A stretch of DNA of 64,000 bases from Stagnihabitans tardus (GTDB taxonomy: Bacteria; Pseudomonadota; Alphaproteobacteria; Rhodobacterales; Rhodobacteraceae): contig NZ_JAABNR010000006.1 in NCBI RefSeq assembly GCF_009925085.1, forward strand, positions 124,001 to 188,000, read 5' to 3'. A program made the position numbers and the translations under genes. Every line of letters starts with the position of its first letter. Position 1 is the stretch's first letter. The notes under the pieces were generated by a model. It did no database searches. It was not told the origin of the DNA and was given only the letters and a program-made list of their open reading frames with translations. Below, one piece after another: positions 11,197 to 20,831 of this stretch.

Positions 11197-11319
11197 GCCC
11201 ATGCACCCTTCATCTTGACGCCGACAGGGCTGGCCCCCGTTTGGCGTGTTCTTCCTTCTTCGGCGCGCCAAAGGCAACATCGCCCAAGCCCGCCCACATA
11301 AATTCTTTCCGCGCCCCGG

Positions 11320-11718
11320 TCATTGCGACGACCTCAGAAGGCTGCCCGCCAGGGTCCCCGCCGCGATCTCGGCCCGGCCTGCCACGCAATAGCTTTCGAC
11401 ATCGCCTTCCTTGGCCCCCGCCTTGGCGAGGTAGCTGGCGGCAAGGGCCTTGATCCGCGCCTTTTCGGCAGGGTCCTTGAGGAAAGCCTTCACCTCGGCT
11501 TCCGAATAGCCCTGCGCGATGGCATAGGCCTTCAGGTCGCTCATCGCGCCCAGCACCACGAACATCCGCGCCGAGATCGAGGGGCAGGTGTTGCGGATCA
11601 CATCGCCCACGCGGGCGGCCAGAAGCACGTCGGTCACATGGGCATCCGCCGCGATCTTGCTTTCGGCAAAGGCGGGAGCGGACAGGGACAGGATCAGGGC
11701 AAGGGTCAGGCTGCGCAT
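11320..11718 (-). CDS. Exported small protein, DUF5333-like, in the nuo operon
   Basis: A 132-residue protein with a clear signal peptide (MRSLTLALILSLSAPAFAES, cleavage after AFA). AAGGAG lies six bases before the ATG at 11718, fixing the start. The mature domain is helical, with two cysteines (NTCPSISARM and ESYCVAGRAEI) that may pair. It resembles the Rhodobacterales family I know as DUF5333, found beside nuoG; this family name is from memory. It lies 123 bases upstream of nuoG, the widest gap between neighbouring genes in this part of the operon. Confidence 0.7.
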   Translation of the reverse strand: MRSLTLALILSLSAPAFAESKIAADAHVTDVLLAARVGDVIRNTCPSISARMFVVLGAMSDLKAYAIAQGYSEAEVKAFLKDPAEKARIKALAASYLAKAGAKEGDVESYCVAGRAEIAAGTLAGSLLRSSQ

Positions 11719-11807
11719 GGGTTTCTCCTTTTGGGAAGAAAACCCTGCGGCCCTGGCGCCCGTCATGCCATCACGGGGGCGCGTCTTGCGGGTGATATCC
11801 GATATCC

Positions 11808-12149
11808 TCATGCGCAATCCCCGTCGAAAACCCAGGAATTGGGCTGCGAGAAGCGCCCCATGGCCGTGGCCGAAAAGCCCCGGTTGAACTGCGCGCAATA
11901 GGCTTCGGCCGCCTTCTTGGCCACCAGCCCCTCGGAATAGTCGAAATCGCGGCCCATGCGGGTGACGCGGAATTCGAAGCCATGGGCGGTTTGCGTGCGC
12001 GAGACGGAATAGTCGAAAGGATCACGCCGCACGAGCGAGGACCTGCCATCGACCAATGGCAGCGTCAGCGGACCATCCGCGCGGTTCTGCGGGATATCGG
12101 CGGGCAGGCAGCCCGAAAGCGCAAGGGTCAGGGCAAGGGCGCGCTTCAC
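11808..12149 (-). CDS. Small lipoprotein between nuoF and nuoG
   Basis: A 113-residue protein starting with GTG ([20 protein letters not shown]). The lipobox ALSGC gives a very short signal peptide and an N-terminal lipid anchor. The GTG overlaps the stop of the preceding gene as GTGA, which is why I chose it over the longer open frame. The body contains a single later pair of cysteines (AEAYCAQFNRG and DGDCA). Function is unknown. It belongs to the set of small exported proteins embedded in this complex I operon. Confidence 0.7.
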   Translation of the reverse strand: MKRALALTLALSGCLPADIPQNRADGPLTLPLVDGRSSLVRRDPFDYSVSRTQTAHGFEFRVTRMGRDFDYSEGLVAKKAAEAYCAQFNRGFSATAMGRFSQPNSWVFDGDCA

Positions 12150-12463
12150 AGGCAGGCCCCCCGCCAGGTCCAGGCACGGGCCCCGGCCTCGACCTCTGCC
12201 GGAGCGAATCTGCGGCCAAGGACTGCGCAGGCCTGGCGACCCGCCGCCTCGGCCATGCGCTGATCGACCCGGGCCCGGTCGGCAAGCTCGACGGTCACAT
12301 CGCCCGCCCCTGCCCCCTTGGTCCCGGCGACGGCCACGCGCCACAGCACCCAGCCCGAGATCACCGGAAACCGCACCGCCAGCGCGCCCTTCGTATCGGC
12401 ATGGCAAACCGGGGCCGAAAGCCCCAGTGCCAGCACCAGAAGAACGCGCGCGCCCCGCATCAT
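12146..12463 (-). CDS. Small exported protein after nuoF
   Basis: A 105-residue protein with a signal peptide ([24 protein letters not shown]). Its ATGATG overlaps the nuoF stop (ATGA), so it is translated by coupling to nuoF. The mature part is Arg/Ala-rich with cysteines at GRQACAVLG and the C-terminal GACL, which would permit one disulphide. I do not recognise a family. Its stop overlaps the start of the next lipoprotein gene. Confidence 0.65.
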   Translation of the reverse strand: MMRGARVLLVLALGLSAPVCHADTKGALAVRFPVISGWVLWRVAVAGTKGAGAGDVTVELADRARVDQRMAEAAGRQACAVLGRRFAPAEVEAGARAWTWRGACL

Positions 12464-13755
12464 TCGGCCGCAATCGCCGAGAGACGGCCGGTCTTCCTGG
12501 CCTTGATCCGGTCCTCGATCTCGCCCCGGAAGGCGCGCACCAGGCCCTGGATCGGCCAGGCCGCCGCATCGCCAAGGGCGCAGATCGTATGACCCTCGAC
12601 CTGCTTGGTGACCGACAGAAGCATGTCGATCTCTTCCAATTCCGCGTCGCCCGTGACGATGCGGTTCATGACGCGCATCATCCAGCCCGTGCCCTCGCGG
12701 CAGGGCGTGCACTGGCCGCAGGACTCGTGCTTGTAGAACTTGGAAAGCCGCGCGATGGCCTTGATCACATCGGTGGACTTGTCCATGACGATGACCGCCG
12801 CCGTCCCCAGACCCGAGCGCTGTTCCCGCAGCCAGTCGAAATCCATGATGGCGTTGTCGCACTGCTCCTTGGTCAGCAAGGGCACCGAGGAGCCCCCCGG
12901 GATCACCGCCTTGATATTGTCCCAACCGCCGCGCACGCCGCCGCAATGGGTCTCCAACAGTTCCCGGAGCGTGATCGACATCGACTCTTCGACCACGCAG
13001 GGGTGGTTCACATGGCCCGAGATGCCGAAAAGCTTGGTGCCGGTGTTGTTCGGACGGCCAAAGCTTGCAAACCACTCCGCACCCCGGCGCAGGATGGTCG
13101 GAACCACCGCGATCGACTCCACGTTGTTCACCGTGGTCGGGCAGCCATAAAGCCCCGAGCCCGCCGGGAAAGGCGGCTTCATCCGGGGCATGCCCTTCTT
13201 GCCCTCAAGGCTCTCCAGCAAAGCGGTCTCTTCGCCGCAGATATAGGCGCCGGCGCCGTGGTGCAGGTAAAGGTCGAACTTGTAGCCCGAACCGCAGGCG
13301 TTCTTCCCAAGGAACCCCGCCTCATAGGCCTCGTCGATGGCGCGCTGCAGCGCCTCTTTCTCGCGGATATACTCGCCACGGATATAGATATAGCAGGCAT
13401 TGGCCCCCATGGCGAAGGAGGCGATCAGGCAGCCCTCGACCAGGGTATGGGGGTCATGCCGCATGATCTCGCGGTCCTTGCAGGTGCCGGGCTCGGATTC
13501 GTCGGCATTCACCACCAGGTAGGACGGCCGCCCATCCGACTGCTTCGGCATGAAGGACCACTTCATCCCCGTCGGGAAGCCCGCGCCGCCACGACCACGC
13601 AGACCCGAGGCCTTCATGATGTCGATGATCTTGTCGCGGCCAAGCGCCAGGATGCCCGCCGTGCCATCCCAATGGCCCCGCTTCATCGCCCCTTTGATCG
13701 AGCGGTCGTGCATCCCGTAGAGGTTGGTGAAGATGCGGTCCTTGTCGTCAAGCAT
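12460..13755 (-). CDS. nuoF: NADH-quinone oxidoreductase subunit F
   Basis: A 431-residue protein, the NADH-oxidising, FMN-binding subunit of the peripheral arm. The glycine-rich FMN/NADH site [18 protein letters not shown] is at about residues 50-67. Cluster N3 ligands are visible as [15 protein letters not shown] with a fourth Cys in [13 protein letters not shown] near residue 400. Length and motifs match Paracoccus Nqo1. It is preceded by a small DUF5337-like gene (gap 25 bases) and its stop overlaps the next gene. Confidence 0.98.
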   Translation of the reverse strand: MLDDKDRIFTNLYGMHDRSIKGAMKRGHWDGTAGILALGRDKIIDIMKASGLRGRGGAGFPTGMKWSFMPKQSDGRPSYLVVNADESEPGTCKDREIMRHDPHTLVEGCLIASFAMGANACYIYIRGEYIREKEALQRAIDEAYEAGFLGKNACGSGYKFDLYLHHGAGAYICGEETALLESLEGKKGMPRMKPPFPAGSGLYGCPTTVNNVESIAVVPTILRRGAEWFASFGRPNNTGTKLFGISGHVNHPCVVEESMSITLRELLETHCGGVRGGWDNIKAVIPGGSSVPLLTKEQCDNAIMDFDWLREQRSGLGTAAVIVMDKSTDVIKAIARLSKFYKHESCGQCTPCREGTGWMMRVMNRIVTGDAELEEIDMLLSVTKQVEGHTICALGDAAAWPIQGLVRAFRGEIEDRIKARKTGRLSAIAAE

Positions 13756-13780
13756 CCGTCTGCTCCTTCATCTCCGGCCG

Positions 13781-13999
13781 TCAGGGCCTGTTTGTCTGGC
13801 CCAGACGCCAGAGCCGGTAAGTTGCGACCAACGTCCAGAAGAACGCGGCCAAAGCGGCGAGATCCGCCAGCAAGGCATATTTCGGCGGCCAGCCATATTG
13901 CGCCCCGATCTCCTGCACGATCAGCCAGAGCCCCATCGTCGCCACCAGGGCGACACCGATGCGCTTGGCCATCCGCGCGCGGAGATCATCCGCGCTCAA
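13781..13999 (-). CDS. Small membrane protein, DUF5337-like, before nuoF
   Basis: A 72-residue protein with two predicted transmembrane helices (IGVALVATMGLWLIVQEIG and YALLADLAALAAFFWTLVAT) and a short basic tail. The start is best read as TTG at 13999, which overlaps the stop of the preceding gene (TTGA); the alternative is the ATG nine codons downstream (MAKRIGVAL). It resembles a Rhodobacterales family I recall as DUF5337, which occurs between nuoE and nuoF. Function is unknown; as a small inner-membrane protein it could be a supernumerary complex I component. Confidence 0.7.
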   Translation of the reverse strand: MSADDLRARMAKRIGVALVATMGLWLIVQEIGAQYGWPPKYALLADLAALAAFFWTLVATYRLWRLGQTNRP

Positions 14000-14229
14000 T
14001 GGTGCCCGTGCCCGTGATCGTGGTCGTGATCCCCGGAGGCAGGCGCCTCCCAGAACTGTGCCAGGAGCACGGAGAAAACGACGAAGACGCCAAGCGCCAG
14101 AACCACCGATCCGGTGATCGGCGCGCCGAACCAGCGCGCCAGGGCCGCCGTGACAACAGCCGCCACCAGGGCCCAAAGCCAGCCGCCGGGGAAAGGGCCG
14201 TCGCTCTCGATATGATCGTGATGATCCAT
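13996..14229 (-). CDS. Small membrane protein with His-rich tail, between nuoE and nuoF
   Basis: A 77-residue protein with His/Asp-rich ends (MDHHDHIESDG at the start, GDHDHDHGHGHH at the end) flanking two hydrophobic helices. Both termini could bind divalent metal ions. The ATG at 14229 follows the nuoE stop by one base. The stop overlaps the next start. I know of no characterised counterpart. The arrangement suggests a two-helix inner membrane protein co-produced with complex I, perhaps connected with metal supply for cluster assembly, which is speculation. Confidence 0.65.
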   Translation of the reverse strand: MDHHDHIESDGPFPGGWLWALVAAVVTAALARWFGAPITGSVVLALGVFVVFSVLLAQFWEAPASGDHDHDHGHGHH

Positions 14230-14230
14230 G

Positions 14231-14941
14231 TTACGCCTGCACCCAAGGAGTGGTGATCGGAACTTCCGTCCCGTCGATCCGCTTGACCGTATCGCCGACA
14301 TCGACCGCAATCTGGGCCGAGCCGTTGTATTGCGTCTTGCCGCTTTCGAAATCCTTCAGCGAGGTCAGCCCCCCCAAGGGCTCCGAGGCATAGCGGCCAT
14401 TCTGCGGACCGGGGACCGGAACCTCGCCCTTGCCGAAGCGGGCGATGAGGTCGCGCAGCTTGTCGGCCGTCAGGTCCTCGTAATAGTCCTTGCCGATCTG
14501 GGCCATGGGCGCATTGGAGCAAGCCCCCATGCACTCGACCTCTTCCCAGGAGAACTTGCCATCGGCCGAGACCTGGTGGGCAGAGGGCGCAATCAGCTCC
14601 TTGCAGACCGCGATGAGTTCTTCGGCGCCGCAGATCATGCAGGAGGTCGTGCCGCAGACCTGGATATGGGCCACGGTTCCAACCGGTTGCAGTTGGAACA
14701 TGAAGTAGAAGGTCGCCACTTCCAGCGCGCGGATATAGGCCATGCCGAGCATCTGGGCCACATATTCGATGGCGGGACGGGTCAGCCAACCCTCTTGCTC
14801 TTGCGCCCGCCACAGAAGCGGGATGATCGCCGAAGCCTGACGACCCTCGGGATATTTCGAAATCTGCCCCTTGGCCCATTCGAGATTCTTCTCGGTGAAG
14901 GCGAAAGAGGCGGGTTGGTCTTTATGCAGGCGGCGCAGCAT
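14231..14941 (-). CDS. nuoE: NADH-quinone oxidoreductase subunit E
   Basis: A 236-residue thioredoxin-fold 2Fe-2S protein that holds cluster N1a next to the FMN of NuoF. The four cluster cysteines are visible as CGTTSC (the two ligands four residues apart) and [10 protein letters not shown]. The usual helical N-terminal region precedes it ([20 protein letters not shown]). A C-terminal extension beyond residue 165, rich in Gly/Pro, is typical of alphaproteobacterial NuoE. The ATG overlaps the nuoD stop (TGATG). Confidence 0.97.
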   Translation of the reverse strand: MLRRLHKDQPASFAFTEKNLEWAKGQISKYPEGRQASAIIPLLWRAQEQEGWLTRPAIEYVAQMLGMAYIRALEVATFYFMFQLQPVGTVAHIQVCGTTSCMICGAEELIAVCKELIAPSAHQVSADGKFSWEEVECMGACSNAPMAQIGKDYYEDLTADKLRDLIARFGKGEVPVPGPQNGRYASEPLGGLTSLKDFESGKTQYNGSAQIAVDVGDTVKRIDGTEVPITTPWVQA

Positions 14942-16185
14942 CAGCGGTCGACCTCTCCGAACACGATATCCATGGTGCCGATGATGGCGGCGACGTCGGC
15001 CAGTTGGTGGCCCTTGCACATGAAGTCCAGCGCTTGCAGGTGCATGAAGCCCGGGGCGCGGATCTTGGAGCGCCAGGGCTTGTTGGTGCCATCAGCCACG
15101 AGATAGACGCCGAACTCGCCCTTGGGCGCCTCGACGGCGGCATAGACCTCACCAGCGGGGACGTGGAAGCCTTCGGTGTAAAGTTTGAAGTGGTGGATCA
15201 GGCTTTCCATCGAGGTCTTCATCTCGGCGCGCTTCGGCGGCGAGACCTTGCCGCGTGCGAGCACGTCGGTCTGGGCGGCAGGCTCGCGCAGCTTGGCGGT
15301 GGCCTGGGTGATGATCTTCACCGATTCCTCCATCTCGGCCATGCGGACGAGATAGCGGTCATAGCAGTCGCCGTTCTTGCCCACGGCCACCTTGAAGTCG
15401 AATTCGTCATAGCATTCATAGGGCTGCGCGCGGCGCAGGTCCCAGGCCAGGCCCGAACCCCGCGCCATGACGCCCGAGAAACCCCAATCCTGGATGTCCT
15501 GCTCGGAGATGATCCCGATATCGGCATTGCGCATCTTGAAGATGCGGTTCTCGGTCAAGAGCCCATGCAGGTTGTCCAAAGTCTTCTGGAACTGCGCGGC
15601 CCAGGCGTCGATATCGTCCAGCATGCCCTTGGGCAGGTCCTGGTGGACGCCACCGGGGCGGAAATAGGCGGCGTGGAGACGGGCGCCACAGGCGCGCTCA
15701 TAGAACTCCATCAGCTTTTCACGCTCTTCAAAGCCCCACAAAGGAGGGGTCAGCGCGCCCACGTCCATGGCCTGGGTCGTGGTGTTCAGGATGTGGTTCA
15801 GGATCCGCCCGATCTCGCAGAAGAGCACCCGAATGAGGCTGGCGCGGCGGGGGATCTGGATGCCCGCCAGCTTCTCGATGGCCAGGCACCAGGCATGTTC
15901 CTGGTTCATCGGCGCCACATAGTCGAGGCGGTCGAAATAGGGCAGGTTCTGCAGGTAAGTCCGGCTCTCCATCAGCTTCTCGGTCCCGCGATGCAAGAGA
16001 CCGATATGCGGGTCGCAACGCTCGACGATCTCGCCGTCAAGCTCCAGCACCAGGCGAAGAACGCCATGCGCCGCAGGGTGTTGCGGGCCGAAGTTCAGGT
16101 TGAAGTTGCGGATGCGCTGCTCGCCCGTCTCGCGGTCGGTCGTGCCATCGTCATAGGCATTCACGCGGATATCGCCGTCCATCAT
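14941..16185 (-). CDS. nuoD: NADH-quinone oxidoreductase subunit D
   Basis: A 414-residue subunit that forms the quinone-reaction chamber together with NuoB. The conserved [20 protein letters not shown] and [20 protein letters not shown] blocks near the N-terminus include the catalytic His of the quinone site. The C-terminal [21 protein letters not shown] is also typical. Two adjacent ATGs (16185 and 16182) follow the nuoC stop by one base; AAGG lies six bases upstream of the first. Upstream extension of the open frame is a shadow of nuoC. Confidence 0.97.
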   Translation of the reverse strand: MMDGDIRVNAYDDGTTDRETGEQRIRNFNLNFGPQHPAAHGVLRLVLELDGEIVERCDPHIGLLHRGTEKLMESRTYLQNLPYFDRLDYVAPMNQEHAWCLAIEKLAGIQIPRRASLIRVLFCEIGRILNHILNTTTQAMDVGALTPPLWGFEEREKLMEFYERACGARLHAAYFRPGGVHQDLPKGMLDDIDAWAAQFQKTLDNLHGLLTENRIFKMRNADIGIISEQDIQDWGFSGVMARGSGLAWDLRRAQPYECYDEFDFKVAVGKNGDCYDRYLVRMAEMEESVKIITQATAKLREPAAQTDVLARGKVSPPKRAEMKTSMESLIHHFKLYTEGFHVPAGEVYAAVEAPKGEFGVYLVADGTNKPWRSKIRAPGFMHLQALDFMCKGHQLADVAAIIGTMDIVFGEVDR

Positions 16186-16186
16186 C

Positions 16187-16780
16187 TCAAGCCTTCTTTT
16201 CATCGCCCGGAAGGATGTATTCGGCACCCTCCCACGGCGACATGAAATCGAACTGCCGGTATTCCTGCACCAGCTTGACCGGCTCGTAGACAACGCGCTT
16301 CAGCGCCTCGTCGTAGCGAACCTCGGTATAGCCGGTGGTCGGGAAGTCCTTGCGCAAGGGATGGCCGCGGAAGCCATAGTCGGTCAGGATGCGGCGCAGG
16401 TCGGGGTGGCCCGAGAAGAGGATCCCGAACATGTCGAAGGTCTCCCGCTCCATCCAGTTGGCGGAGGGGTGGATGCCGATGGCCGAGGGGACCATGTCGG
16501 TCTCGGCCACGGAAGCCTTAACGCGGATGCGCGCGTTGGTGTACATCGAGAGGAGGTGGTAGACGACCTCGAAGCGCGCGGGCCGCTCGGGGTGATCAAC
16601 GGCGGTGATGTCGACGAGACTGTTGAACCGGCAGGCCTGGTCGGCCTTGAGGAAAGACAGCACCGGCAGAAGATCGGCCAGGGTGACGACCACGGTCAGC
16701 TCACCGAAGGCGATTTCCGGGCAGACTTTCTCGCCCAGTTTTTCGACCAGGTGGGCCGAGAGATTTTGCAGCTTTTCCAT
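16187..16780 (-). CDS. nuoC: NADH-quinone oxidoreductase subunit C
   Basis: A 197-residue peripheral-arm subunit (30 kDa subunit homologue). The signature [20 protein letters not shown] is near residues 110-130, followed by [20 protein letters not shown]. It is a separate polypeptide, as in Paracoccus, rather than a NuoCD fusion as in E. coli. It is spaced three bases after nuoB and one base before nuoD. Confidence 0.97.
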   Translation of the reverse strand: MEKLQNLSAHLVEKLGEKVCPEIAFGELTVVVTLADLLPVLSFLKADQACRFNSLVDITAVDHPERPARFEVVYHLLSMYTNARIRVKASVAETDMVPSAIGIHPSANWMERETFDMFGILFSGHPDLRRILTDYGFRGHPLRKDFPTTGYTEVRYDEALKRVVYEPVKLVQEYRQFDFMSPWEGAEYILPGDEKKA

Positions 16781-16783
16781 GGG

Positions 16784-17670
<887 letters not shown>

Positions 17671-17726
17671 GAAGGGCTCCTTCAACCGGATTGAACGGGC
17701 ATGGCGCGCCCGCAGCATTGGGCTTG

Positions 17727-17755
17727 GGTTTAGCGCCGTGGTGGGGCGGGGTCAA
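17727..17755 (-). promoter_or_regulatory. Candidate housekeeping promoter of the nuo operon
   Basis: On the minus strand TTGACC (17755-17750) is followed after exactly 17 bases by TAAACC (17732-17727), 57 bases before the nuoA start codon. The -35 matches the sigma-70 consensus at five of six positions; the -10 is weaker. No other good pair is visible close to nuoA. Confidence 0.45.
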
Positions 17756-17885
17756 CCAAGGGGAGGTTAATTTGACCCCGGGGGCAAAGATTTTGCGGTT
17801 GCCAAAGGGTTGAAGGCGCTGGTGTTTTTCTTGAGTGTTTTTATCGGGAATGCAGGTGCTGTTGGCGCTAACGGAGCGCGGGTCG

Positions 17886-17968
17886 GGGGGCTGTCTGCCC
17901 CCCGGCGCCTTTCAGGCGCTCCCCCCGAGGATATTTGCGCCAGTGTGAAAGGAAAGAGGCGTTCGGCT
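17886..17968 (-). repeat. AAATATCC-type intergenic repeat, copy 1
   Basis: Read on the minus strand, the element begins CCTTTCACACTGGCGCAAAT, continues ATATCC and ends in two G/C-rich hairpins (GCGCCTTTCAGGCGC and a GGGGGG/CCCCCC stem). Copies of the same element occur at 20773, 23271, 31600, 34225 and 38171. It lies in the upstream region of nuo. Confidence 0.7.
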
Positions 17969-17979
17969 TGAGGCAGCCG

Positions 17980-18193
17980 CAGGTCTTCTCTCCCCCGCCG
18001 TCCCGGGCTTGACCCGGGACCTTGACGCTTTGGACTTGCGCGCGGCGCAGGTCTTCTCTCCCCCGCCGTCCCGGGCTTGACCCGGGACCTCGATGCTTTG
18101 GGGGCAAGCCTGCCATGCTCCAATCCTGCGGCCCCACGCGACTCGGGGGGCTCTTGCGGGTCGAGGTCCCGGGTCAAGCCCGGGACGGCGGGG
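17980..18193. repeat. Cluster of GTCCCGGGCTTGACCCGGGAC palindromic repeats
   Basis: Two 54-bp direct copies (17980-18033 and 18048-18101) differ at two positions and each contain the near-perfect palindrome GTCCCGGGCTTGACCCGGGA. A third, shorter copy in the opposite orientation lies at 18162-18193. The rest of the 17756-18299 interval shows no convincing gene. A related sequence with GCCCCGGGCTTGAGCCCC forms an inverted pair at 40360-40470. Confidence 0.75.
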
Positions 18194-18299
18194 ATTAGGG
18201 GCAGCGGTGTGCCCGGCTGGGGACGCGGTGCAGCCAGGGTCGCCCTGCGAAACCCGCATGGCCCGGGATCGTGACCCCGGGGCCCTCTCAAGGGCGGGG

Positions 18300-19199
18300 T
18301 TACTCCAGCCGCGCCGGGAAGCCCGGGGCGCGCAGGTCGACCCCCAAAGCATCCTCCAACAGCTTGACGATCTGCGTCGATTGCGCCGCCCCGCCATAGA
18401 CCGCCTTGCCCTTCAGGAAGGTCTGGTTGGTCATCGAGGCCAGGTCCAGGGGCACGCCGAATTCGCGGCCAAAGCCCATGGCGAAGCCCAGGTCCTTCAA
18501 GGCCAGGTCCATGGTGAAGGCGATGTCATAGGACCCGTTCAGGATCAGCTGACCTTCCGTCTCATGGACGAAAGAGGTCCCCGAGGAAGCCGCAATCGCC
18601 TCCCAAGCAGTCTTGAGGTCGAGGCCGCCCTGCTTGGCCAGCATCAGCGCCTCTCCGTCCGCCACAAGGTGGATGAAGGCCAGCATATTGGTGATGACCT
18701 TGATCACCGCGGCCGAGCCCAAGGGCCCCATGTGGAAGATCCGGTTGCCGATGGCCTTCAGGGCCGCCTCGTGCAGGTCATACAAATCCCGGTCTCCGCC
18801 GACCAGGACCGTGATCTCGCCCCGTGCCGCCAGGTGGACACCGCCCGTGACCGGCGCCTCCAGCATCCGCACGCCCATGCTCCGCGCCAGGCCCGCGAGC
18901 CGCAGCACATCGTCGCGGCCGAGGGTCGAGTTCTCGACCCAGGTCGCCCCGGGCTTCATCGCGGGCAGGACCTGGGCCAGCACGGCCTCGGAGACCGCCG
19001 GAGAGGGCAGGCAGGTGAAGACATGATCCACCTGCCCCGCGAGTTCGGCGGGCGTGGCGGCCGGGGTCGCCCCCATCTCCACCAACCGCTTGGAGAGCTC
19101 CATGTTGCGGTCGTGGACCACGACCTCGTGGCCCGCGCGGATCAGGCTGGCCGCAAGATGGCCGCCGAGGTTTCCAAGTCCGATATAGCCGTAGCGCAT
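18300..19199 (-). CDS. 3-hydroxyisobutyrate dehydrogenase-family NAD(P)-dependent oxidoreductase
   Basis: A 299-residue two-domain beta-hydroxyacid dehydrogenase. The N-terminus MRYGYIGLGNLGGHLAASLI is the Rossmann dinucleotide-binding motif (GLGNLG). The substrate motif is visible as EAPVTGGVHLAARGEITVLV, and the catalytic-Lys region as GSAAVIKVITNMLAFIHL. The start at 19199, with AGGTG eight bases upstream, follows the preceding stop by five bases; longer frames overlap the neighbour. As last gene of the catabolic operon it may oxidise a small hydroxyacid or related product; the real substrate cannot be read from sequence. Confidence 0.88.
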   Translation of the reverse strand: MRYGYIGLGNLGGHLAASLIRAGHEVVVHDRNMELSKRLVEMGATPAATPAELAGQVDHVFTCLPSPAVSEAVLAQVLPAMKPGATWVENSTLGRDDVLRLAGLARSMGVRMLEAPVTGGVHLAARGEITVLVGGDRDLYDLHEAALKAIGNRIFHMGPLGSAAVIKVITNMLAFIHLVADGEALMLAKQGGLDLKTAWEAIAASSGTSFVHETEGQLILNGSYDIAFTMDLALKDLGFAMGFGREFGVPLDLASMTNQTFLKGKAVYGGAAQSTQIVKLLEDALGVDLRAPGFPARLE

Positions 19200-19204
19200 G
19201 GGGA

Positions 19205-20767
19205 TCACCTGAAATGCATGGGATATTTGGCGCGGATCGCCGCGTCGATGGCTGGGTCGATCACGTTGCCCGCCTTGGCCCAGATCTCGTTCTTGCGGCG
19301 GATGGCCGTATCCAGAAGCACGGGCTTGCCGGCCTCGTTCCACTCTTTCGGAGACATGCGGTTGGCGACCTTGGGATAGACATATTCGGTCTGCATCAGC
19401 TGCAGGGTCTGTTCACTTCCCAGGTAATGCCCCGGGCCCCCAAGGCAGACCTGCTTCATCGCCTCGATCGAGGTATTGTCCTCGGTCACCTCGATGCCCC
19501 GCACGCAGCGCATGGCCTGGCCCAGAAGGTCATCGCCCATGATCAGGCTTTCGTGACAGAAGCCCAAAAGCGAGGCATGCATCCCCACCGCCTCATAGCA
19601 CATGTTCAAGCCCGCCAGACCCGCGAGCGTATTGGTGATCCCCTGCTCCCAACCGGCCTGCATATCGGGGAGCTTGCTGTCCGAGATCCCCGAAGCCGCC
19701 CCGCCCGGCAGGTTGTAGAACCGGTGCATCTGCGCGCAGCCCGCCGTCAAAAGCGCCTGTTCGGCCGAGCCCCCCGACATGGCGCCGGTCCGCAAGTCAC
19801 TGACAAAGGGCCAAGTGCCAAAGATGAAGGGCGCACCCTTCTTGATGGCGTTGACATAGACGACGCCCGCCAGGCATTCCGCCATGGCCTGCACGATGGC
19901 CAAGGCGATGGGCGCAGGCGCCGTCGCCCCCGCCTGCCCTGCGCTGAGGAGCAGCATCGGCATGCCGCGACGGACGCAATCCTCCATCACCCGGCAGGAC
20001 TCTTCGGCGAATTTCATCGGAGGCACGACGAAGCAATTGGAATTGCTGACGAAAGGCCGCTCCAGCCATTTCTCCTCGCCCCCCGCCACCATGTGCAGGA
20101 TGTCGAAGGCAGGCGCCACCGCTTCGGGGTCAAAGAACGATGTCCCCACATGCTTCCGCGTGCCAGCCAGGCAGGCGTAAAGCGTGTTCAGGTCCATGTC
20201 GCGGTTGTCGATGACATCGCGGCAAACCATGGTCCGCTGATAGAAATGGATGTTGTCCAGATGCTCCACCAGCCGCGCCGCGTCATAAAGATCCTGAGCG
20301 GTGGAATCGCGATACTCATGCGTCACCGGATCGACGATATGCACCGCCGCCCCCGCCGTGCCGAAATGCACATTGGTCCCCGACAGATGCAGGTCATGCC
20401 GAGGGTCCCGCGCATAAAGCGTGATATCCCGCGCCGCCACCGCCAGCATATCCTCGACGAGCGCCCGCGGAAAGCGGATGCGCCCGTCATCGCCCAAGAC
20501 CGCCCCGGCGCCCGTCAGGATCTCCACCCCTGACGCCGGAGCATTGGAAAACCCGATGACCTCCAAGGCCTGCAGGGCAGACTCATGGATCTTCGCCATC
20601 CCCGCCTCGGTCAGGGGCCGATACTGCCCCCCCGCCATGCCGCCACGGATCGGCCGCACATCATCGGCCAAGGGCGCCGCCCGCAGGGCCACCCGCGCCG
20701 AGCGCCCGCCCGACCTCCCCGAAGCCCTCGCCCGCGCCGGTTCGCAAACCTCTCCGATATCGCTCAT
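19205..20767 (-). CDS. Trimethylamine methyltransferase (MttB) family protein, non-pyrrolysine type
   Basis: A 520-residue TIM-barrel-type protein of the MttB superfamily (for example GTRKHVGTSFFDPEAVAPAF and YNLPGGAASGISDSKLPDMQ). Classical archaeal MttB needs pyrrolysine encoded by an in-frame amber codon; here the frame is uninterrupted, so this is a non-Pyl homologue. Characterised relatives demethylate quaternary amines such as glycine betaine and pass the methyl group to a corrinoid protein. No corrinoid protein gene is visible here. The ATG at 20767 has AAAGG seven bases upstream; an ATG five codons earlier is possible. The start region touches repeat copy 2. Confidence 0.88.
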   Translation of the reverse strand: MSDIGEVCEPARARASGRSGGRSARVALRAAPLADDVRPIRGGMAGGQYRPLTEAGMAKIHESALQALEVIGFSNAPASGVEILTGAGAVLGDDGRIRFPRALVEDMLAVAARDITLYARDPRHDLHLSGTNVHFGTAGAAVHIVDPVTHEYRDSTAQDLYDAARLVEHLDNIHFYQRTMVCRDVIDNRDMDLNTLYACLAGTRKHVGTSFFDPEAVAPAFDILHMVAGGEEKWLERPFVSNSNCFVVPPMKFAEESCRVMEDCVRRGMPMLLLSAGQAGATAPAPIALAIVQAMAECLAGVVYVNAIKKGAPFIFGTWPFVSDLRTGAMSGGSAEQALLTAGCAQMHRFYNLPGGAASGISDSKLPDMQAGWEQGITNTLAGLAGLNMCYEAVGMHASLLGFCHESLIMGDDLLGQAMRCVRGIEVTEDNTSIEAMKQVCLGGPGHYLGSEQTLQLMQTEYVYPKVANRMSPKEWNEAGKPVLLDTAIRRKNEIWAKAGNVIDPAIDAAIRAKYPMHFR

Positions 20768-20772
20768 CTCAT

Positions 20773-20825
20773 GGCCTTTCATACTGGCTCAAATATCCCG
20801 GGGGTCCGGGGGCAGAGCCCCCGGC
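20773..20825 (+). repeat. AAATATCC-type intergenic repeat, copy 2
   Basis: It reads GGCCTTTCATACTGGCTCAA, then ATATCCCGGGGG, followed by the hairpin CCGGGGG-CAGAG-CCCCCGG (20806-20824). It lies immediately upstream of the MttB-like gene (opposite strand), so its complement supplies the AAAGG ribosome-binding sequence and a possible upstream ATG of that gene. Confidence 0.75.
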
Positions 20826-20831
20826 GCTTGG

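Noticed and set aside
19205-20767. Possible pyrrolysine codon in the MttB-like gene
   Set aside because: The frame contains no internal amber codon; the protein is a non-pyrrolysine homologue.
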